Origin: Deltaproteobacteria bacterium
GTDB taxonomy: Bacteria > Desulfobacterota > Desulfobacteria > Desulfobacterales > JAFDDL01
NCBI GenBank assembly: GCA_019310865.1
Contig: JAFDDL010000186.1
Span: 1-7,098 of the forward strand
DNA: 7,098 nucleotides
Direction: 5' to 3'
Shown here one piece after another: positions 1-6,100 of this stretch. A program made the position numbers and the translations under genes. The notes beneath the pieces were generated by a model. It was not told where the DNA came from. It saw nothing but the letters and a program-made list of their open reading frames with translations, and made no database searches. Numbering within the stretch: the stretch's first letter is position 1; each line of letters begins with the position of its first letter.

Positions 1-130
1 TGATCTCCATGGCACGGGTATAATTCTCTATAACATCTTGAATATCCAGTCTTAATTCCTCGCCATGAATCCGGCCCCTGTTTCTCGGGTCTCCCTCAAG
101 GTCAATTATCTTTAACTTGCTTGTTTCCAT
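1..130 (-). CDS. C45-type acyltransferase/amidohydrolase, N-terminal fragment (runs off the left edge)
   Basis: Reading leftward from the ATG at 130-128 gives 43 codons before the window edge. The N-terminus contains GDPRNRGRIHGEEL, followed by an amphipathic helix ending in ENYTRAMEI. The pattern G-x-P-x-x-R-G-x-x-H-G-x-x-L near the N-terminus is typical of the C45 family (acyl-CoA:6-aminopenicillanate acyltransferase-like Ntn-hydrolases). These proteins are made as precursors and cleave themselves in front of a catalytic cysteine; that cysteine would lie outside the window, so activity cannot be judged. The start is supported by AGGAG (140-136 on the minus strand) six bases upstream. A sigma-54-type promoter (183-200, minus strand) would give a leader of about 40 nt. 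Bacterial members are mostly of unknown substrate. Family assignment is moderate because only the N-terminal motif is visible. Confidence 0.6.
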   Translation of the reverse strand, partial: METSKLKIIDLEGDPRNRGRIHGEELRLDIQDVIENYTRAMEI

Positions 131-182
131 AGTATCTCCTTTAATACGGCCCGTTTGAGCGTTACGATCGTTTACAGAAGGC

Positions 183-200
183 GCATTTTTAATGCCAACT
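183..200 (-). promoter_or_regulatory. sigma-54 (-24/-12) promoter for the C45-type gene
   Basis: The minus strand reads TTGGCATTAAAAATGC (198 down to 183). GG and GC are separated by exactly 10 bases, as sigma-54 requires, and the -24 half matches TTGGCA. Weak points are TGC rather than TTGC and a G after the GC. The predicted start is near 171, about 40 nt before the ATG. The same TTGGCAT plus A-rich spacer recurs at 227-244 and 6912-6928. Confidence 0.6.
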
Positions 201-226
201 TATTCTGATGGTATTCAATCATTATT

Positions 227-244
227 TTGGCATAGAAAATGCTG
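227..244 (+). promoter_or_regulatory. sigma-54-type promoter pointing right, toward the 3' end of usp
   Basis: TTGGCATAGAAAATGCTG has GG-N10-GC spacing and is identical at 16 of 18 positions to the strong promoter at 6912-6928. Predicted start is near 254. No convincing large plus-strand gene follows: only an 18-codon ORF, and then transcription would run antisense into usp. The element is also one arm of an imperfect inverted repeat with 183-198 (14 of 16 complementary, 28-base gap), so it might instead be a structural or operator element. Confidence 0.4.
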
Positions 245-281
245 CTATAATCATCAGGATCAGGAACAGGAAAAAAGACAT

Positions 282-338
282 ATGATCTATATGCAGGTCA
301 AAACACTCGATTTTGATCGAATCGGAAAGAATCTTTAA
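282..338 (+). CDS. possible 18-residue small ORF behind a sigma-54-type promoter
   Basis: The ATG at 282 opens 18 codons (MIYMQVKTLDFDRIGKNL) ending in TAA at 336-338. The TAA overlaps an ATG (TAATG, 336-340) that would open a longer frame running antisense to usp. A purine-rich AGGAACAGG lies upstream, but its last GG is about 11 bases from the ATG, which is long. The only reason to list it is its position behind the promoter at 227-244. It may well be untranslated or a gene remnant. Confidence 0.15.
   Translation: MIYMQVKTLDFDRIGKNL
308..324. repeat. small dyad CGATT-N7-AATCG
   Basis: CGATT (308-312) and AATCG (320-324) form a perfect 5-bp dyad separated by 7 bases. It lies upstream of the predicted C45-gene promoter, about 140-155 bp from that start site, so it could be an operator. 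The arms are short and chance occurrence is likely. Confidence 0.2.
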
Positions 339-365
339 TGCTGAAATATCCTAATTGCACCGATA

Positions 366-390
366 TTCGGTCGTTTCATCATTTCGGTCG
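366..390 (+). repeat. direct repeat TTCGGTCG x2 with 17-base period
   Basis: TTCGGTCG occurs at 366-373 and again at 383-390, a 17-base period, equal to the period of the tandem repeat at 6831-6864. It sits between the usp stop codon and the outward-facing promoters, roughly 195-220 bp upstream of the predicted C45-gene start. A role as a distal activator site is possible but unproven. Confidence 0.25.
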
Positions 391-457
391 ATCATGCGGC
401 ACCTGTTACGGCCCGGTCGCTGAAAACATCCATGGCGCGACCCCAATCGCAGCCAAT

Positions 458-889
458 TCACTTGGTCGTGACCACCGGGCAGGGGGCATTGAGGATGACA
501 TACTGGGCGGTGGATCCGAAAAGGACCTTGCCCACCTTGGACTTGTGCCGAACACCGACAATGACGAAATCGACCGCTAAATCGTTGGCGAGTTGAACAA
601 TATCTTCGCCGGGGCTCAATTGCCGGTTCGATAGGTGTGTTTCATTTTCAAGGCCCGCCTTTTCGACGACTTCCTTAGCTTCCGCTAAAATCTTTTCAGC
701 CTTTTTGAGATTCTCTAACTGATTCGGAGGAACATTTTCAATAAAATCAAAGGTCTCAGAGGTACTCTGACTTATCGATACGGAATTAATAATATGAACC
801 TCGACTGTGAAAGCCTCTGACATTCTGACGGCAATGTTCAATGCATTTTTTGCAGGGCCTGTACCATTGTAAGCAACCAAAACTTTCAT
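458..889 (-). CDS. Universal stress protein, UspA family, single domain
   Basis: This is a 143-residue cytoplasmic protein of normal length for a one-domain Usp. It starts with the family's first strand and loop (MKVLVAYNGTGPAKNAL) and ends with the nucleotide-loop region GVRHKSKVGKVLFGSTAQ followed by APCPVV. The usual ATP-binding signature is G-2x-G-9x-G-S/T. Here the first and last glycines are present (residues about 112 and 125) but the second is histidine, so nucleotide binding is plausible but not certain. Residues about 60-80 form a charged helix (ENLKKAEKILAEAKEVVEKAG). The start is fixed by a perfect AGGAGG (900-895, minus strand) five bases before the ATG. The gene is divergent from the carboxyltransferase gene. 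A degenerate sigma-54-type promoter lies about 60 bp upstream. Usp proteins bind nucleotides and modulate stress survival; the specific partner is unknown. Confidence 0.93.
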   Translation of the reverse strand: MKVLVAYNGTGPAKNALNIAVRMSEAFTVEVHIINSVSISQSTSETFDFIENVPPNQLENLKKAEKILAEAKEVVEKAGLENETHLSNRQLSPGEDIVQLANDLAVDFVIVGVRHKSKVGKVLFGSTAQYVILNAPCPVVTTK

Positions 890-945
890 TGAAACCTCCT
901 TTACGTGAAAAAAATCACTTTACCAATAAGGTCTGGATAATTCAA

Positions 946-962
946 TAGCAATTTTTATGCGA
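946..962 (-). promoter_or_regulatory. degenerate sigma-54-type promoter for usp
   Basis: The minus strand reads TCGCATAAAAATTGCT, identical at 15 of 16 positions to the strong promoter at 6913-6928 (TGGCATAAAAATTGCT). The only difference is the first G of the critical -24 GG, which is C here. The -12 half TTGCT is ideal. Predicted start is near 936, giving a leader of about 47 nt. The -24 change would be expected to weaken it, so it is either a weak or decayed promoter or a coincidence with the A-rich spacer. Confidence 0.4.
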
Positions 963-1032
963 GCCCTTACGCTTGAATTTCTTGTGAAAGCCGTAAGAAA
1001 CGGATAGAATCGGCTTCAGATTGACAGCCAAA

Positions 1033-1048
1033 CATCAACATGTTGATG
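1033..1048. promoter_or_regulatory. perfect 16-bp palindrome, candidate operator or upstream activator site
   Basis: CATCAACATGTTGATG is a perfect uninterrupted palindrome between the divergent usp and carboxyltransferase genes. It lies about 120-135 bp upstream of the predicted carboxyltransferase sigma-54 start and about 96-111 bp upstream of the predicted usp start, which is the usual range for an enhancer-binding protein. It is followed by no T-run, so it is not a terminator. The binding protein is unknown. Confidence 0.45.
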
Positions 1049-1140
1049 CATATGATTTTATTTCGTTGGATTTCCCAAAGCCGGCGGCGGGAGTTGGGCA
1101 TAACGGCTTTAAATTAACCACAAAAACATCATCGAGTGCG

Positions 1141-1157
1141 ATGGTACATATTTTGCG
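1141..1157 (+). promoter_or_regulatory. candidate sigma-54 promoter for the carboxyltransferase gene
   Basis: ATGGTACATATTTTGCG has GG-N10-GC spacing with a perfect TTGC at -12 and TGG-AC at -24 (T replaces the usual C after GG). Predicted start is near 1168, about 63 nt before the ATG. It is weaker than the TTGGCAT elements in this window, and GG-N10-GC alone arises often by chance. Confidence 0.35.
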
Positions 1158-1216
1158 TATTCAATTATAAAACATAATTTGCTTTCACTCCGGAAGAAGA
1201 GGCTTTACGAGTGGAA

Positions 1217-1225
1217 AAGGAGGTG
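1217..1225 (+). promoter_or_regulatory. strong ribosome binding site of the carboxyltransferase gene
   Basis: AAGGAGGTG lies five bases before the ATG at 1231, a near-perfect Shine-Dalgarno. Its preservation shows that the upstream reading frame, which ends at an early amber codon, still has a working initiation site. Confidence 0.85.
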
Positions 1226-1230
1226 TCCCC

Positions 1231-2787
1231 ATGTCCTGGGAGAAGGAGCTCGACGAACTGGCCCACCGCAAGGATCTTGCCGAACAGATGGGCGGGCAGG
1301 AAAATGTTGCCCGTCAGCATAAAAAGGGGAAATTGACGGTCCGAGAACGGATTCAAATTTTGGCGGATGCCGGATCGTTCCGGGAGTGGAACGCGTTGGC
1401 GGGTGAAGGCAATTATACAGCGGGGCAGTTGACAGGATTTATCCCCAAGCCTTGGGTGTAGGGCACCTGCAGGCTAAACGGGCGAAAGGTGATCGTCAAC
1501 GGCGGTGATTTTACCGTAAGAGGCGGGTCCGGTGCTGTCTTGATGGAGGGCCTGGGAAGAGAATCGGCCTCCTATGAAAAAGCCCTTGAATGGCGTATTC
1601 CCTATGTGCGCTTGCTCGATTCAGCCGGCGGCAGTGTCAAGAGCTTTGAAAACATCGGCCGCACCTATCTTCCGGACGGGAATATATACGCTGCTCCCGA
1701 AGTCAAACTGTTAAATGCTATTCCGGTTGTATCGGCGGTGCTGGGATCGGTGGCCGGACTGCCCGCGATTGAAGCCTGCCTAGGGCATTTCAATGTGATG
1801 GTTAAGGATATCAGCCAGCTGTTTGCCGGCGGCCCTCCGGTGGTTAAGGCCGCATTGAGTATGGATATTACCAAAGAGGAATTGGGCGGAGATCAGGTCC
1901 ACGCATACCTCAGCGGGGTGGTGGACAATCTGGCTGAAACTGAAGAAGAGGCATTGGGTATTATCCGCCAATTTCTCGGTTACCTGCCCGACAACGTCTG
2001 GGAAATGCCTCACCGGATTGAACCTGAAGATTCACCGGGTCGACGTGAAGCGGATTTGCTGAGTATCATCCCCAAATCGAGACGAACTGCCTATGATCCA
2101 TATACCATCTTGCATCATACATTGGATAGGGATTCGTTTTTTGAAATGGCTCCTCTCTATGGCCGATCCCGTGTTACCGGCCTGGCACGCGTAAACGGGT
2201 ATCCGGTGGGTGTCATGATCAACAACACGCGCCACCTTGGCGGGTCGACGGATGTGGCGGCCGGTGAGAAGGTGATGCGCCTGATTCAACTCTGTGATAC
2301 GTTTCACTTGCCGCTGATATCGTTTGCTGATGAGCCGGGCTTCATGGTGGGCCCGGATTCCGAGCAGAGAGGGATTGAACGCGCCGGCGCCAGATTGGTC
2401 TGGACGGTTTGCTCCAGCCGTATACCCTGGATTACCATCGTCATCGGGCGCCTCTATGGGGTGGCCGGCCAGTGTCATCATCGGCCTTCCGGGATGTTTC
2501 AACGGTATGCCTGGCCATCGGGCAGGTGGGGGTCCATGCACATAGAAGGTGGCGCGTCAGCGGCATATCGGCGCGAGATCGAGTCATCCCCTGATCCGAA
2601 TCAAAAGCAGAAAGAAATTGAAGACCGGCTCCAGGCGTTGGCATCACCTTTTAAAACCGCCGAAGCATCCGGCACGGAAATGATCGATCCCCGGGACACG
2701 CGGTCGCTGCTCTGCGAGTTTATAGATGACGCCCAGCGCGTGCTCAAGATGCAGCTGGGGCCGCCGGTTATTCCCTATCGACCATAA
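1231..2787 (+). pseudogene. Acyl-CoA carboxylase carboxyltransferase subunit, interrupted by one in-frame amber codon
   Basis: The frame from 1231 to the TAA at 2785-2787 spans 519 codons (518 residues if codon 77 is read), the usual length for carboxyltransferase subunits of propionyl/methylmalonyl/glutaconyl-CoA-type biotin carboxylases and decarboxylases. They move CO2 between carboxybiotin and an acyl-CoA. With the amber counted as residue 77, the N-terminal half has GKLTVRERI, DFTVRGGS (93-100), the oxyanion-type SAGGS (131-135) and the acyl-CoA-binding AGGPPVVK (about 199-206). The C-terminal half has DEPGFMVG (367-374), YGVAG (409-413), RYAWPSG (425-431) and IDPRDTR (485-491). Both crotonase-like halves are therefore complete and only TAG at 1459-1461 breaks the gene. 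A GTG at 1489 could restart translation but lacks a good ribosome site and would omit the first 86 residues. No biotin carboxylase or biotin carrier gene is visible. The organism may have a recent nonsense mutation, a sequencing error, or amber readthrough; decay is the simplest reading. It is GC-richer than the regulator (one row hand-counted at 40/60). Confidence 0.8.
1459..1461 (+). other. in-frame TAG within the carboxyltransferase reading frame
   Basis: The local translation is GFIPKPWV-stop-GTCRLNGRKVIVNGGDF, and homology to the family resumes immediately in the same frame. In the family this is a variable position before a glycine at the start of a strand, not a known catalytic residue. 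A short near-palindrome (CCCAAG-C-CTTGGG, 1444-1456) precedes it, and CACCT/AGGTG (1464-1468/1487-1491) can pair after it. Neither is strong evidence for programmed readthrough. Confidence 0.9.
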
Positions 2788-2895
2788 TCCCAGTTAAGGG
2801 CTCGCGCAGGAAGGGAAAAAGACAAGCAAGATACGTCAGCTGATAGATGATTGGGCACTAGTGTGTCGATAATATTTTGTCGGATGATATTTTGC

Positions 2896-2953
2896 ATTTG
2901 TCCTGTTCATATGTACATTTTAGGCAACATATATCCTTTTTAAAAGGACAAAT
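2896..2953. repeat. nested inverted repeats sharing one arm
   Basis: ATTTGTCCT (2896-2904) is the exact complement of AGGACAAAT (2945-2953), 40 bases apart. Inside, TCCTTTT (2934-2940) pairs with AAAAGGA (2942-2948) around one base. The AGGA segment can pair with either partner, so the two structures exclude each other. There is no GC-rich stem or following T-run, so it is not a standard terminator. Confidence 0.4.
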
Positions 2954-3013
2954 CAGCCCAAATGTGCTTGTTGAGTCCGAAAAATAAGTTTAACACCGAA
3001 TAGTTATGCTCTG

Positions 3014-3023
3014 GTTTATCCGG
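3014..3023 (+). promoter_or_regulatory. near copy of the 17-bp repeat core upstream of the regulator
   Basis: GTTTATCCGG matches GTTTATACGG, the first ten bases of the tandem repeat at 6831-6864, at 9 of 10 positions. It lies just upstream of a candidate -35 element, where an autoregulatory site would be sensible. Confidence 0.3.
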
Positions 3024-3036
3024 TACAAAAAAAGAT

Positions 3037-3065
3037 TTGATTAAAATCCGAAAGCAAGCTAATAT
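3037..3065 (+). promoter_or_regulatory. candidate sigma-70-type promoter of the regulator
   Basis: TTGATT (3037-3042) and TAATAT (3060-3065) are separated by 17 bases. Each matches the consensus at 4 of 6 positions. The predicted start is near 3072, giving a leader of about 68 nt. In AT-rich DNA such matches are common. Confidence 0.3.
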
Positions 3066-3114
3066 CATTTTTTAATTTCGACGACTTTCTTTAGTTTAAT
3101 TCCGAAAAACAGAA

Positions 3115-3124
3115 CCGTATATAC
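3115..3124 (-). promoter_or_regulatory. second near copy of the repeat core, inverted, in the regulator leader
   Basis: CCGTATATAC is, on the minus strand, GTATATACGG, a 9-of-10 match to GTTTATACGG. It contains the 8-bp palindrome GTATATAC and lies only 15 bases before the start codon, where a bound protein could block transcription or initiation. Confidence 0.3.
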
Positions 3125-3139
3125 CGGGTGGGGGGGCAA

Positions 3140-6100
3140 ATGGCGGCTCCTGGGAAAAGTCATTCTTTTGAACAGTTTAAACTTCAATTTAAAAACGATG
3201 CTATATGTGAACAGTATCTGTTCAAAATCCGTTGGCCACAAGGATTTAGATGTCCCTCTTGCGAACATAAAAAATATTATGAACTTCCCAAGAGAAAACA
3301 ATTTCAATGTAAAAGCTGCGGTCACCAAACGACAGTGACCGCCGGTTCGGTGATGCACAGAACGCGAACACCACTGCGTTATTGGTTCCGGGCGGTCTAT
3401 TTAATCACAAAAGAAAAAAAAGCCATATCAACCACCACATTGTCTAAGACCTTAGATATCAGCTACAGCGCAACCCGCCAGATGATCCAAAAAATCAAGG
3501 GGACGACAAAAGAAAAAGGGCTCATTCATGATCTTATACAAAGTTTTAATACCTTTGAATCTTCTATCACTGATGATGATAGCGCCAGTGATGGTACGGA
3601 AAAAAAACCACCGATTTCAAAACACATATTATCAAGAGAAGAACCTGAAACCATATTTATTCCACCTGTTTTAAATGCGACAGACGTTATTGATGGAATT
3701 ATGCCCGTTGCCGCTCTATTTGCAGGATCATTTTCTATAGATTGGATGATTGAGTTGACTGAATTGAGTGCCTCTAAAATCCTTTCGGTCTTTGATAAAG
3801 CCATTGACCGGGAAATTATTATAAAAGAAAATTCTGAATATTATTGTTTTAAAGATGAGAAGCAGAAAAAGCGGTTTCAGGACGCCCTTGACAGTAAGGA
3901 AAAAGCGTTCATGCATAGCAAAATAGCCGCTGTTTTATTGAGAAGTCCGATAGATGATACTGAAAAAATCCATTCAATCGCCGGCCATTTTCTCCATCTT
4001 GATTATACCCTTTCTAACTGTCGGTTTCTTTTAAAAGCCGGTGACATTTATCGGTCTATCCATCGTTATGAGGATGCATATAAGTGTTACTCGAAAATGT
4101 TAAATGATCTTAATGACAAGGAGGGTGATGACGAAATTAATCTTTATATTAAAGCGGCGATTAACGCATCCAAAATCGTCGAAGCCAACCTAAATTCGCC
4201 TGAAATAATACTTGCTCTGAAAAATGCAATTGAAAAGTCTGAACGTAATGGTATGAAAAGGCAAACCGTTCTTTTAGAGTTGAATTTGGCCAAAAATAAA
4301 TGGTTTCTTTCGGACTATTCAAACGCCCTCAAGCATTTTGAAAAAGGCTTTTCGATGGTGGAGGAGATTAATGATAACCGTTTACGGCGTGCATCTGCTG
4401 CTTTTCACATTTTTTATCTATTTCTCCAAGGGCGTCATGAGGAAGTCGTCAACCATTATGAAATGATTATGGAAGACGTGGAAAAATATCCTCATGGGCA
4501 TTTTCCCTCAGTTGCCACCTTGATGATTGGCGTTTCGTATATACTTACCGGGCATGTTACGCATGGGTTCGGTTTACTGGATTCGATTCATAATCATAGT
4601 TTGGAGAAGGGTAATGACGATGTATTATGCCAAACATACCAATCTCTTGGTTATATGTTCCTTTATCATGATAAGGTAGACGAGGCATTGCGTTACCTGG
4701 AAATCGGTCTACAAAAGGCCATCCAATTTCAAAAGCCCTGGGTTGAGACCATCATTTTGACGTTATTGGCGAAAGCCTATTATATGAAAAATCAAATAAA
4801 CAAAAGTGTGGGCTATTTGAGGAAGTACATCAAGAAGGCTAGAAAAGAAGATATTTTCAATATTCCCCACACTGCGTTGATAGAGCTGTGCTGGGCCATG
4901 GAACAAAATGAGCTGCCCCGTGTTGGAGATTTTTCTTTAAAAAGAGAAATTAGCCGGTCGATCAGGAGTGAGAACGTTGATGCAAAAGGCATGGGTTATT
5001 TTTATCAAGGCCTTCTTCTAAGGCGAAAAGGCAAATCCCAGGATGAAGTCATTCAGGCTTTTAAAGATGCACTCAAGTGGCAAGAAATGTCGGGAATCAA
5101 GATCGACATAGCGGCCACGCTATTGGAGCTTTCAAAGGAATACCAGGCTAAGGGAGCAAGGTCTAAAGCGCAAAATACAAAAAAGAAGGTTAAAGAGATC
5201 ATAAAGTTCTTCGATGCCGAATTTATTCCCAAATTCTTAAAGTTATCATTTAAAGACTTGCTTACGGATCGAGATCTTTTTAAAGAGATTGTGTTGTTGA
5301 GCCAAAAACTAACCCTGATCAGAGATAATAAAGAACTGGTTCATCACATTATTTCCAAGGCCAACCATATAACCGGTGCAGAACGGGGTGCCATTTTTAT
5401 TCTCGACAAAGACGCGTCTTCCGTGAAATTGAAGCTAAGAGCGGCAAGAAACCTAACTTCTGAAGATATCAGTCACCAGAATTTCAAATCCTCAATTTAT
5501 ACGATTAAAAAAGCGGCTTCCACAGGGGATGCGCAAATTATTGAGATAAACCGCGGTCAACAAAAGCACCTCTACCATTCGGGTGACATCACTTCCTGTA
5601 TCTGTGTGCCCATGAAATATCGGGGTGAAGTGGTTGGGGTGCTTTACCTCGACAACCGTCTATTTTACAATAAATTTAAAAAAAACGATCTTGAAATCCT
5701 TCAGTATTTTGCTGCACAGGCCTCTATTGCCATGGATAATGTAGCTGCCTATGAAGAGATAAAGAGTATGGCACAGCAACTTAAGGAAGAAAAACAACAT
5801 TTTGAGGAGCAACACCTTGACCGCATCCACTTTGAGGAAATCGTCGGTAGTAGCGCCGCCCTCATGCGTGTCTTGAAAGACGCAGACAGTGTTGCCGGTA
5901 CCGATACAACCGTCCTGATTCTGGGAGAGACCGGGGTCGGCAAGGAATTGATCGCACGGGCAATTCATCGAAGAAGCGCAAGAAGAAACGGACCGTTTAT
6001 TCGGGTCAACTGCAGCGCCTTTCCCGATACGTTAATTGCCAGCGAGCTTTTCGGTCACGAAAAGGGTGCGTTTACCGGCGCCATTGAAAAACGATTGGGC

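Larger units (their letters stand above)
2788..3139. other. 352-bp AT-rich intergenic region, regulator leader
   Basis: No protein-coding frame is supported here. It holds nested inverted repeats (2896-2953), a weak GG-N10-GC sigma-54-like match (TCGGATGATATTTTGCA, 2880-2896), a candidate sigma-70 promoter, and two near matches to the 17-bp repeat core. No clear intrinsic terminator for the carboxyltransferase gene was seen. Confidence 0.6.

Noticed and set aside
415..442. GGTCGC/GCGACC hairpin after the usp stop as a terminator
   Set aside because: A six-base stem with a 16-base loop and no U-tract on the minus strand; not a credible intrinsic terminator.
338..580. 80-codon plus-strand frame after the 18-codon ORF
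   Set aside because: About half of it is antisense to the well-supported usp gene, it has no ribosome site of its own, and its sequence resembles no family.
1070..1090. TTGG-N10-GC match at TTGGATTTCCCAAAGCC as a sigma-54 promoter
   Set aside because: Apart from GG and GC spacing it lacks CA after GG and TTGC at -12; the match at 1141-1157 is better and closer to the gene.
2032..2541. 169-codon minus-strand frame
   Set aside because: It lies wholly inside the carboxyltransferase gene, whose plus-strand translation carries the family motifs; the minus frame is a GC-rich shadow without a ribosome site.
2324..2647. Possible frameshift in the carboxyltransferase around the PSGMFQRYAWPSGRWGS segment
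   Set aside because: The segment looked odd at first, but RYAWPSG, EGG and AAYRREIE follow in the same frame as expected for this subfamily, so no frameshift is needed.
2990..3140. Left terminal inverted repeat of an IS1595 element before the zinc-ribbon module
   Set aside because: No inverted-repeat pair or target duplication could be recognised around the fused frame, and the DDE domain is absent; the segment is treated as domesticated rather than a mobile element.
3065..3358. 97-codon minus-strand frame over the regulator start
   Set aside because: It is antisense to the zinc-ribbon coding region, low in complexity and without a ribosome site.
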